Of a DNA stretch of 5,113 bases, positions 1 through 5,113 are shown piece by piece. The stretch is from a bacterium. GTDB lineage: Bacteria; Latescibacterota; UBA2968; GCA-2709665. Where the stretch lies: assembly GCA_027619145.1 (NCBI GenBank), contig JAQCGA010000345.1, positions 1-5,113 on the forward strand. Direction: 5' to 3'. The stretch's first letter is position 1; every line of letters starts with the position of its first letter. Under the pieces are notes generated by a model. It was not told where the DNA came from and did no database searches. It saw nothing but the letters and a program-made list of their open reading frames with translations. The position numbers were made by a program, and so were the translations under genes.

Positions 1-17
1 TCGTCCCGTTCACTCAT
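1..17 (-). CDS. Start of a downstream gene, cut by the window edge
   Basis: An ATG at 17-15 opens a reading frame (M-S-E-R-D and onward) that leaves the window after five full codons. It is preceded by GGAGG at 30-26 with an 8-nt spacer, a strong Shine-Dalgarno arrangement similar to the other genes here. The ATG lies 45 nt after the stop of the complete URO-D-like gene and on the same strand, so it is probably the next gene of the same operon. In-frame GTG codons lie just upstream, but the position of GGAGG favours the ATG. Nothing can be said about the product. Confidence 0.5.
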
Positions 18-62
18 CGCACCCACCTCCACACTCACCTTTTAAAACATACCTGAATCTGT

Positions 63-1085
63 CTATCGGTACCGGTCCACGGACTCGATCAATGCTTCCA
101 CATTCTCAAACGGCGCATCGTTCTCAATCTCAATATAAAAAATCCCGCCGCCACCCAGCTTATGATACACATCTGCATACTCCCGAATCGCCCGGTCAAT
201 CTCAGTAGGCGTTCCCAGTGGAATAAGCCTCTGTCGGTCCGGGTGAATATAAATCGCAATTCCGCATTCCTTACAACGTTGAGGAAACACCGCCGGATCG
301 TACCTCGTAATTTGCGGCCAGAATCCATCAATTCCCAGATCCACCAGCTCGTCGAAAATCTCTCCCAGGTAGCCACATGAATGAAAAAATACCTTTCGCC
401 CCGCAGCCCGCACCCGGTCCATCAACCGCCGGTACCTCAGCTTGAACACCCGCCGAAACAAATCCGTCGAAATCATTTGCCCTGTCTGCGTCCCCCAATC
501 ATCCCCAAACGTAACTACATCCACCCCCAGCGCCAGGTGGTAGTCCACCACCTGCGCCCAGTACGCCTCCAGCCGGTCCAGGAACGCCATCAACTCCGGG
601 TCTTCCGTACCCAGATCCATCAACAATTCTTCGAACGGTCGCAGTGCGTGCACCTTCTCAAAAATCGACACCCAGCCCTGGAACGTCAAAAACTCCTTCT
701 TCTGCGCCTCAACCTCCCGTTTCTCAATCTGAAACGTCTCGGAACCCACCTTCGGCGCCGCCGGAAACGCACCCGCTTCAGCCCAGCTCGCAAAAGGATA
801 TCGTTTCGGATGCCCGTGCACACCAAAAATCAAAAACTTCCAGGTCGTCCCCCAATCATCCGCCCGCAACTCGTAATACCGCCCCTCTTCATCCACCGCA
901 CCTTCCGGCGGCCCGGGAATTTCGTCAAACACAATCGCATTGTCCGGTGGATACGCATTGAACAGGTCGAGCAATTTTTTTCCGTGCACATGCAACCCTG
1001 CCGGAGACGGGTGATACACCACCGGCATCCGGTCTGGATGATGAAAAGAAAACGCATCCAGCATCCGCTGCCGGGACGTCACCAT
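63..1085 (-). CDS. Uroporphyrinogen decarboxylase-like (URO-D superfamily) protein
   Basis: This complete cytoplasmic protein has 340 residues from the ATG at 1085. A TTG nine bases upstream would give 343, but the GAGGAAGG at 1102-1095 sits 9 nt from the ATG and touches the TTG, so I choose the ATG. Counting from the TTG form, the N-terminus has the family signature HHPDRMPV (18-25), followed by DDWGT (79-83), a core GDDWGTQ (197-203) and FHSCG (237-241). A GTP(T)E stretch lies near 294-298 and the closing motif FENVEALIESV is at 329-339. The arrangement matches the MtaA/CmuA branch of PF01208, which includes corrinoid-linked methyltransferases, rather than true heme-pathway HemE. HxC (238-240) fits two zinc ligands of MtaA, but no Cys occurs about 77 residues later where the third would be expected. 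The substrate is unknown. It starts 5 nt after the stop of a decayed paralogue, which suggests translational coupling. Confidence 0.9.
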   Translation of the reverse strand: MVTSRQRMLDAFSFHHPDRMPVVYHPSPAGLHVHGKKLLDLFNAYPPDNAIVFDEIPGPPEGAVDEEGRYYELRADDWGTTWKFLIFGVHGHPKRYPFASWAEAGAFPAAPKVGSETFQIEKREVEAQKKEFLTFQGWVSIFEKVHALRPFEELLMDLGTEDPELMAFLDRLEAYWAQVVDYHLALGVDVVTFGDDWGTQTGQMISTDLFRRVFKLRYRRLMDRVRAAGRKVFFHSCGYLGEIFDELVDLGIDGFWPQITRYDPAVFPQRCKECGIAIYIHPDRQRLIPLGTPTEIDRAIREYADVYHKLGGGGIFYIEIENDAPFENVEALIESVDRYR

Positions 1086-1090
1086 CGCCT

Positions 1091-1251
1091 TCAACCTTCC
1101 TCGTTAAACGATCTGACCGCATCCACCATCGCAACCACATTCTCCACACAACTTACGTGCATCCCGTAACCGCCGTTGTGCCAAAATCTACCGGCACCCC
1201 GTCTGGTGCCTCGTGCCGCAACGTCCGTCGAAGCCGCCCTCGAGAAGTCAT
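1091..1251 (-). pseudogene. Decayed URO-D-like gene with internal deletion and frameshift
   Basis: The ATG at 1251 begins M-T-S-R-G-R-L and continues to HEAPDGVPVDFGTTAVTG, a clear URO-D superfamily N-terminus whose usual form is like MTSRER...HEEPDRVPVDFG. After VTG the frame hits TAA at 1155-1153. Reading one frame over from about 1162 gives M-H-V-S, the natural continuation of this N-terminus, then VENVVAMVDAVRSFNEEG and TGA at 1093-1091. That last stretch matches the C-terminal ends of the two other URO-D-like genes in the window (FENVEALIESV and PENVWAMMEAR). About 35 N-terminal and 20 C-terminal codons therefore remain. Family members are usually 340-400 residues, so roughly 0.9-1.0 kb is missing, with the junction near 1148-1153. 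The conserved Arg of PDR is Gly, and SRER reads SRGR, as expected for relaxed selection. Purine-rich AAAGG (1264-1260) still precedes the ATG. An assembly error is the main alternative. Confidence 0.75.
1095..1102 (-). promoter_or_regulatory. Ribosome binding site deciding the URO-D-like start
   Basis: GAGGAAGG on the minus strand lies 9 nt before the ATG at 1085 and abuts the alternative TTG at 1094. The spacing supports the ATG. The site is embedded in the last codons (N-E-E-G) of the decayed upstream URO-D remnant. Confidence 0.65.
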
Positions 1252-1311
1252 CGTCGCCACCTTTCTCCCAACCCCATTCAACCCGACTTCGCCTCCCCGT
1301 ATCTTGCAGAC

Positions 1312-1352
1312 AAATATATACAGCAGGGGCGTCCCGGCGGTCACCCCTGCTG
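1312..1352 (-). terminator. Hairpin with AT-rich tail after the Gfo/Idh/MocA gene, probable terminator
   Basis: CAGCAGGGG (1321-1329) and CCCCTGCTG (1344-1352) are perfect 9-bp inverted arms around a 14-nt loop. The hairpin begins about 10 nt after the TAG stop of the dehydrogenase. On the minus strand it is followed by TATATATTT (1320-1312), an imperfect U-rich tail. It would therefore end the phosphoesterase-dehydrogenase transcript. The same bases are also a copy of the palindromic repeat seen at 4797-4823, so it may be a mobile or dispersed palindrome that doubles as a terminator. Confidence 0.5.
1321..1352. repeat. Palindromic intergenic repeat, copy A
   Basis: This 32-bp palindrome with perfect 9-bp outer arms contains, on the minus strand, AGGGGTGAC, CCGGG and CGCCCCT in order. 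Copy B at 4797-4823 has AGGGGCGAC, CCGGG and CGCCC in the same order and orientation. Both copies sit at the 3' end of a gene. The likeness to REP or MITE-type palindromes is an inference from two copies only. Confidence 0.5.
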
Positions 1353-1362
1353 CGGCCCGCGC

Positions 1363-2397
1363 CTACGGCCAGTCAGGCGCGTCCTGAACCTTCACAATAC
1401 CACCCTTCGCCACAGACTGGTGCAACGCATCCAGCACTGCCGTAGCCCGCCACCCATCCAGGGCCGTCACAAACGGCTGTCGGTCTTCAACCACCGCATC
1501 AATAAAACTGTTCACACAAGAAGGAAACGCACCCACCCACTTGTCGAACACCTTGTAATTCAGTAACGACCGCGGCCATTTAAATTTCTCTTCCGTACTC
1601 ATCTCAATCGCTTCGGCCTTCCGGTCCAGATGAACGTGTCCCTTTTCTCCAATCACTTCCATAAATGAATCCGGCATGGAAGGATGCGTATTCGGGTACA
1701 CCCAGGCGGACTCAAACGTGGCCACGGCCCCGCCGTCAAACTTCACCAAACCCTGGATCATATCGTACGTATCAATCCCTCGCTTCACCAGGACCTCTTT
1801 AATCCCGTAGCCATGCACCTCCACCGGACTCTGGTCAAACCACCAGCACATCAAATCAATATCGTGCGCCGAAAGAAACCACGCCGGTGAAGACTGGGCA
1901 GCCCACGGCAACATCTCTGTAGGCACAGAAATCGGGTTATTCTTCCGCGCATACCCCATCAACGGTTTTCCAATCTGGCCTTCGCGAATCATATTCCAGG
2001 TCGCATTATACGGCGCCAACCACCGGTGATTATAAGAAACCTGCAACTTCATCCCGGTGCTTTTCACCTTCTCCACAATCTTCGTAGCCTCGCCAAGATC
2101 CGTTGTCATCGGCTTTTCTACGTGCACATGACAGCCAGCCTCCAAACTGTCAATCACTGGGTCCAGGTGCGCCCAATCCGGCGTAGCAATGTACACAATA
2201 TCCAGGTCTGCCTTCTCCAACATCTCCCGGTAATCCGTATACCCTTGAGAAACACCAAACTGTTTCTGAGCCTTCTCCAGCTTCTTCTTGTTGAGCGTAC
2301 AGAGCGCCGCCAGTTCCACCTGTGGATTTCGCTCCAGCACCTGCGTCACATTGGTCCCCATAATCCCCAACCCAATCACACCAACCCGTTTACCCAT
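1363..2397 (-). CDS. Gfo/Idh/MocA family NAD(P)-dependent oxidoreductase
   Basis: The protein has 344 residues, a normal length for the family. The N-terminal Rossmann fold (about 1-125) carries GVIGLGIMG (6-14) for dinucleotide binding and ATPDWAH (71-77). EKP (94-96) includes the catalytic Lys95 expected in this family. The C-terminal alpha/beta domain holds SAHDIDLMCWW (176-186), where His178 matches the catalytic His. Four residues before it, where B. subtilis inositol dehydrogenase has its catalytic Asp172, Phe174 is found. Such enzymes oxidise or reduce a sugar, sugar acid or inositol carbon using NAD(P), and the substrate cannot be read from sequence. The start is supported by AGGAG (2410-2406), 8 nt upstream. 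It lies 30 nt after the phosphoesterase stop, so the two are probably co-transcribed. The cytoplasmic location follows from the lack of a signal peptide or membrane segment. Confidence 0.93.
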   Translation of the reverse strand: MGKRVGVIGLGIMGTNVTQVLERNPQVELAALCTLNKKKLEKAQKQFGVSQGYTDYREMLEKADLDIVYIATPDWAHLDPVIDSLEAGCHVHVEKPMTTDLGEATKIVEKVKSTGMKLQVSYNHRWLAPYNATWNMIREGQIGKPLMGYARKNNPISVPTEMLPWAAQSSPAWFLSAHDIDLMCWWFDQSPVEVHGYGIKEVLVKRGIDTYDMIQGLVKFDGGAVATFESAWVYPNTHPSMPDSFMEVIGEKGHVHLDRKAEAIEMSTEEKFKWPRSLLNYKVFDKWVGAFPSCVNSFIDAVVEDRQPFVTALDGWRATAVLDALHQSVAKGGIVKVQDAPDWP

Positions 2398-2427
2398 TTC
2401 TTGAACTCCTCTCGAAAAATAATCTAT

Positions 2428-3282
2428 TTATAGGGGCCGAAATTCCACCATACGTTTTCCACCTTCAAACCCCGGCGCACCAACGTACTGTACCGCGCCC
2501 GAATTCACAGCGTCCACATGGTGAAAATGCACGTGCCCGCAAAATACCGCAACCAGATTCTCTGCGCGACTCAATGCCTGCACATACTCCAGCGTCGAAG
2601 ACAAGTCCTCCCCCGTCTGCCACTTCTCTCGGCTTTCCAGATCCCAGTCTGGATCACCAATCATAATGGGTGCCTTCCACCGCTCTAACACCGGTGCCCG
2701 CAGTGTGGGCAAACTCAGCGGAATATGCGTCAGCAAAACCGTCGGTTTCCCCAAAGCCAACCGACCTTTCACAAACGCCAACTGCTCCGAATTGATCTGA
2801 TAGGTCGAATCATCCACCAGCAAAAATTGGACACCACCCACTTCATGTGCGGCGCACGCAGCCTTGCCTTTGTGTAGCGGATCCAGTACCGGCCACCAGG
2901 TCTCTCGCAACTCCTCACGCCCCTGCAAACCAGGAAAATGCCAATCGTGATTTCCACACGTGAACAGTACCGGCGCGTCGATCTGTGCAATCGCATCAGC
3001 CACATATTCTACCGAAGCCCGCGCCGGAAAATGAATAATATCTCCTGTAAGCGCCACCAAATCTACACCCAGCGTCCGGGCCTCCTGCATCCGCTCTGAA
3101 AAAATCAACTCATTCGACGTAAACCGTTCGCAATACGATGCACTCGCCTCCGCATGCTCTGCATCGCGCTCATCCAGTAGCGCAAAATGCGAATCCGTCA
3201 CATGCAACATACGAACCGTCTCACTCAACCCTTCCACCCGGATCGTTGCTGTACTCTCCGTCCAGTCATGCGTGACCCGCAT
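2428..3282 (-). CDS. Calcineurin-like metallophosphoesterase
   Basis: This 284-residue protein starts at the ATG at 3282, fixed by AAGGAG 6 nt upstream. A TTG at 3309 would add nine residues but lacks a site. All metal-binding motifs of the calcineurin-like phosphoesterase superfamily (PF00149) are present in order: DSH (30-32), GDIIH (80-84), GNHDW (110-114), THIP (185-188) and GHVHFH (249-254). These residues bind two divalent metals that activate water to attack a phosphate ester. The compact size and motif spacing recall the Icc-type cyclic-nucleotide phosphodiesterase and related families, but the substrate is not determinable. There is no signal peptide or membrane helix, so it should be cytoplasmic. 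It is separated from the upstream GH4 gene by a probable terminator and is followed closely by the dehydrogenase, so it may be first in its own transcript. Confidence 0.9.
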   Translation of the reverse strand: MRVTHDWTESTATIRVEGLSETVRMLHVTDSHFALLDERDAEHAEASASYCERFTSNELIFSERMQEARTLGVDLVALTGDIIHFPARASVEYVADAIAQIDAPVLFTCGNHDWHFPGLQGREELRETWWPVLDPLHKGKAACAAHEVGGVQFLLVDDSTYQINSEQLAFVKGRLALGKPTVLLTHIPLSLPTLRAPVLERWKAPIMIGDPDWDLESREKWQTGEDLSSTLEYVQALSRAENLVAVFCGHVHFHHVDAVNSGAVQYVGAPGFEGGKRMVEFRPL

Positions 3283-3288
3283 TCGGTT

Positions 3289-3294
3289 CTCCTT
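3289..3294 (-). promoter_or_regulatory. Ribosome binding site deciding the phosphoesterase start
   Basis: AAGGAG on the minus strand with a 6-nt spacer to the ATG at 3282 is a near-ideal Shine-Dalgarno site. It excludes the longer TTG start at 3309. Confidence 0.7.
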
Positions 3295-3311
3295 CGTCTT
3301 CAAACACAACA

Positions 3312-3343
3312 GGTATACAAGAATTTAAAATTTTCAGCGTCAA
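3312..3343 (-). promoter_or_regulatory. Possible promoter for the phosphoesterase-dehydrogenase pair
   Basis: On the minus strand TTGACG (3343-3338) matches the sigma-70 -35 box at five of six positions. It is followed by a very AT-rich spacer and TATACC (3317-3312), or TGTATA (3319-3314) with an 18-nt spacer, as a weak -10. It lies right after the GH4 terminator hairpin and before the ribosome binding site. The -10 is poor and the better-matching spacing is 20 nt, so this is tentative. Confidence 0.25.
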
Positions 3344-3344
3344 A

Positions 3345-3379
3345 CAGACGGGCGTCGGCAACACATACCGACGCCCGCA
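3345..3379 (-). terminator. Probable intrinsic terminator after the GH4 gene
   Basis: CGGGCGTCGG (3349-3358) and CCGACGCCCG (3368-3377) form a perfect 10-bp GC-rich stem with a 9-nt loop, starting 8 nt after the GH4 stop codon. On the minus strand the stem is followed by TCTGTTT, a modest U-rich tail. It probably separates the GH4 transcript from the phosphoesterase-dehydrogenase pair, although the short tail could allow read-through. Confidence 0.6.
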
Positions 3380-3385
3380 CCAGAC

Positions 3386-4714
3386 TTACAGATTAATCTG
3401 TTTGAACTGCGGCAAATAACGCTTGTTCTTCCGGAACATCTCTACAACCATCTTCTTGATTTCAGCCAGCGACAACTTGGATGCGGTCAACGGATCGTGC
3501 GCTATCGCCTGATACACCAGCATCGCATCCCCCGTTAAGCAACCCTCCACCGACAGCATCTCAATCTGTGCACTCAACCCCGTCAACATCGCACAGGACG
3601 CTGGCAAATCTCCCACCTTAATCGGCTCAAACCCGTTCCGACTTGCCAGCACCGGCACCTCTACACAGGCTCCCTCTGGAAGGTTCGTCACCAAACCCTT
3701 ATTCTCCACATTCCCATTAAATTTGAACAACTCGCCACCCAGGCGTGCATTGATGATCGAAGCCGCGTACTCGTGCCCCCGCTTCAGGGAAATCGGTTCC
3801 TCGCTGTTCAACCACTCTTTCACTGTATTCTTCCACGTCTTCTCGCGCTTCCGGTACTCGCCCAGAATATAGGCATAATGCCCTGGGTTCCATCCTGTTC
3901 CCGTCGTACAGTACTTCTTAATCAAATCCGGGCGTTTGCGGAACCACCAGTTGTACTCCGAATTATGCCCACTGGACTCCGTCACATAAGAACCCAGTGC
4001 CAGAAACATTTCGTTGCGCACCTGCTCCTGGTTGTACACTTTTTTATCTGTAGACACCACCTTGTGTAACTTCGGATACACATCTTTCCCCCGGTGCTCC
4101 AGCTTCAAATACCATGCCATATGATTAATCCCGGCGCACACATAATCCAGTTCTTCTGGCTTGATATTCATCCACCTTGCCAGCATCCCGGCCGTACCCT
4201 GCACACTATGACACAATCCCGTCAACTGAATAGAGGACTCCCGCTGCATCGCGTGGCACAGCATCGCCATGGGATTCGTATAATTCAGCATAATTGCGTT
4301 CGGGCACAACTCCTCCATGTCCTTACAAATGGCCAGCATCTCAGGAATGGTGCGCAGTGTCCGGAAAATTCCACTGGGTCCACGTGTATCGCCCACATTT
4401 GTATCAATTCCATACTTCTTCGGAATCAAAATGTCGTGCTGCCACACATCCGTCCGCCCACGCAAAATCGTCACACACACCGCGGTTGCGCCCTTCAACA
4501 CCTCGCGGCGATCCGTCGCCGCCGTCACCTTCGCAGGGTACTTCCCCTGCTCCACAATCTTCTCGCACGCCCGCTTCGCAAAATTCAACCGCTCTTTATT
4601 GATATCCACCAGTGCAAGCTCGGCATTTTTCATCAACGGAAACGTCAACACATCCCGAACCAGCCCGCGCGTGAACCCCAGACTTCCCGCTCCAATAAAC
4701 ACAATCTTCGCCAT
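3386..4714 (-). CDS. GH4 family alpha-glycosidase, MelA-like alpha-galactosidase
   Basis: The 442-residue length is normal for glycoside hydrolase family 4 (E. coli MelA has about 450). The N-terminal NAD-binding fold has GAGSLGFT (8-15) and an acidic VDIN (36-39). NYTNPM (144-149), GLCHSVQG (166-173) and [10 protein letters not shown] (194-203) are GH4 hallmarks, with Cys168 and His198 the expected Mn ligands. SSGHNSEY (247-254) and the C-terminal GD...DP stretch (395-408) also fit. From family knowledge, the CHSV form of the metal motif is associated with alpha-galactosidases, whereas CHEV is usual in alpha-glucosidases and CHGx in alpha-glucuronidases. The enzyme would cleave the glycoside in the cytoplasm by NAD-assisted oxidation at C3 and elimination. 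AGGAG (4725-4721) sits 6 nt before the ATG. The gene is followed by a terminator hairpin and preceded, after about 105 nt, by a URO-D-like gene. Confidence 0.95.
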   Translation of the reverse strand: MAKIVFIGAGSLGFTRGLVRDVLTFPLMKNAELALVDINKERLNFAKRACEKIVEQGKYPAKVTAATDRREVLKGATAVCVTILRGRTDVWQHDILIPKKYGIDTNVGDTRGPSGIFRTLRTIPEMLAICKDMEELCPNAIMLNYTNPMAMLCHAMQRESSIQLTGLCHSVQGTAGMLARWMNIKPEELDYVCAGINHMAWYLKLEHRGKDVYPKLHKVVSTDKKVYNQEQVRNEMFLALGSYVTESSGHNSEYNWWFRKRPDLIKKYCTTGTGWNPGHYAYILGEYRKREKTWKNTVKEWLNSEEPISLKRGHEYAASIINARLGGELFKFNGNVENKGLVTNLPEGACVEVPVLASRNGFEPIKVGDLPASCAMLTGLSAQIEMLSVEGCLTGDAMLVYQAIAHDPLTASKLSLAEIKKMVVEMFRKNKRYLPQFKQINL

Positions 4715-4796
4715 CTTCTTCTCCTTTTCAACCCCGTATCATCACGGACGTTTTATGAAACATCAACGTACGATTTATCTTCAACGTTCAACAACA

Positions 4797-4823
4797 GCGG
4801 GCGACCCGGTGTGTCGCCCCTAC
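4797..4823. repeat. Palindromic intergenic repeat, copy B
   Basis: GGGCGAC (4799-4805) and GTCGCCC (4813-4819) are perfect 7-bp arms around a 7-nt loop. On the minus strand the element reads from GTAGGGGCGAC to CGCCCGCTG and resembles copy A at 1321-1352. It overlaps the TAG stop of the URO-D-like gene. It has no following T-run, so it looks less like a terminator than copy A. Confidence 0.45.
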
Positions 4824-5113
4824 GCGGTTACAACCTCTTTCCGATCACAAAAATCGTTCCTCGCCTCCATCATCGCCCACACATTCTCCGGCGGTGTACC
4901 CGGCAAAATCGCATTGCTCGCCCCGTGAAAATATCCGCAACCTTCACTCTCCTCCAGAATCTGCATACTGTGTGCATACACCTCATCCCGCGTTCCCCGA
5001 CACAATAAATCCACACTCACATTCGTCCACACCACCAGATCCGGATACTCTTCGCGGATAGCGCCCATCTGCATCGACGCCTCCCAATCCACTTCCCCAT
5101 ACCCGGGCATCCC
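4820..5113 (-). CDS. URO-D superfamily protein, C-terminal part only
   Basis: The reading frame is open at the right edge of the window, so only the last 97 residues are visible and the ATG at 5110 is internal rather than a start. The fragment matches the C-terminal quarter of URO-D-like proteins: AIREEYPDLVVWTNVSVDLL, then CRGTRDEVYAHSMQILEESEG, then GYFHGASNAILPGTPPENVW and AMMEARNDF. The GT.(D/E)EV and PPENV motifs are characteristic. It is the third URO-D-like gene or remnant in the window and diverges clearly from the complete one at 63-1085. Its TAG stop (4822-4820) falls in a palindromic repeat, leaving a tail (C-D-R-K-E-V-V-T-A) beyond the conserved part. The role is unknown, and it may be a corrinoid-linked methyltransferase relative. 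Confidence 0.85.
   Translation of the reverse strand, partial: GMPGYGEVDWEASMQMGAIREEYPDLVVWTNVSVDLLCRGTRDEVYAHSMQILEESEGCGYFHGASNAILPGTPPENVWAMMEARNDFCDRKEVVTA

Noticed and set aside
381..1169. Long open frame on the plus strand (262 codons)
   Set aside because: It is antisense to the URO-D-like gene, its product is low in variety and rich in Arg, Pro, His and Gln, and it has no recognisable motif. It is a shadow of the real gene's codon bias.
1312..1343. TGACCG and TATATA with a 17-nt spacer on the minus strand as a promoter for the remnant and URO-D-like gene
   Set aside because: Each box matches the consensus at only about four of six positions, and the boxes are part of the hairpin and its tail. 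The terminator reading is simpler.
1252..1344. Upstream extension of the remnant's frame to a GTG at 1344
   Set aside because: The extension translates through the palindromic repeat and has no family similarity. Recognisable homology begins at the ATG at 1251, which has its own purine-rich site.
4505..4522. Inverted repeat GCGGCGA / TCGCCGC with a 4-nt loop
   Set aside because: It sits inside the conserved coding part of the GH4 gene (around residues 65-70) and is explained by Arg/Asp/Ala codons.
4726..4796. Search for a promoter before the GH4 gene
   Set aside because: TTGAAG and TTGATG occur on the minus strand, but no convincing -10 box lies at a suitable distance, so I do not call one.
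4094..5008. Long open frame on the plus strand (304 codons)
   Set aside because: It lies opposite the GH4 gene and runs through the intergenic region and the URO-D-like fragment. It has no domain motif and an Arg/His/Pro/Gln-rich composition, so it is a shadow frame.

Overview
This 5.1 kb window is a fragment of a bacterial chromosome or metagenomic contig. Every gene I can support lies on the minus strand, so the genes read from the right end of the window to the left. The gene types are a GH4 glycosidase, a Gfo/Idh/MocA oxidoreductase, a calcineurin-like phosphoesterase and several uroporphyrinogen-decarboxylase-like (URO-D superfamily) proteins. From general knowledge, this mix is typical of carbohydrate-degrading uncultured lineages such as Poribacteria, Latescibacterota, Armatimonadota, Lentisphaerae or Planctomycetota. 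No marker gene is present, so I do not assign a phylum. Strong purine-rich Shine-Dalgarno sites (AGGAG, AAGGAG, GGAGG) precede the starts.

Layout from right to left. 5113-4820 is the C-terminal end of a URO-D-like protein, cut by the window edge. Its stop codon lies inside a small palindromic repeat (about 4797-4823). 4714-3386 is a complete GH4 alpha-glycosidase with a CHSV metal motif, most like the MelA-type alpha-galactosidases. It is followed by a perfect 10-bp hairpin that probably ends transcription. 3282-2428 is a metallophosphoesterase with all the metal motifs, followed after 30 nt by a Gfo/Idh/MocA dehydrogenase (2397-1363). Just past that stop is a second palindrome (1321-1352), related to the first and followed by an AT-rich tract. 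1251-1091 is a decayed URO-D-like gene: an intact start region is joined, through a frameshift and a large internal deletion, to a recognisable C-terminus. It runs directly into a complete URO-D-like gene (1085-63). At the left edge (17-1) another gene begins with a good ribosome binding site.

The cluster probably serves uptake-derived glycoside or sugar catabolism. The GH4 enzyme would cleave an alpha-glycoside by its NAD-dependent redox mechanism, and the Gfo/Idh/MocA enzyme would oxidise or reduce a sugar or cyclitol. The phosphoesterase would remove a phosphate from an unknown substrate. The URO-D-like proteins belong to a superfamily that includes corrinoid-linked methyltransferases, but no corrinoid protein is seen here and their substrates are unknown. 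No convincing new defence, mobile or RNA system is visible. The points most worth following are the collapsed URO-D remnant, the two related palindromes, and apparent active-site deviations in the complete URO-D-like protein and the dehydrogenase.
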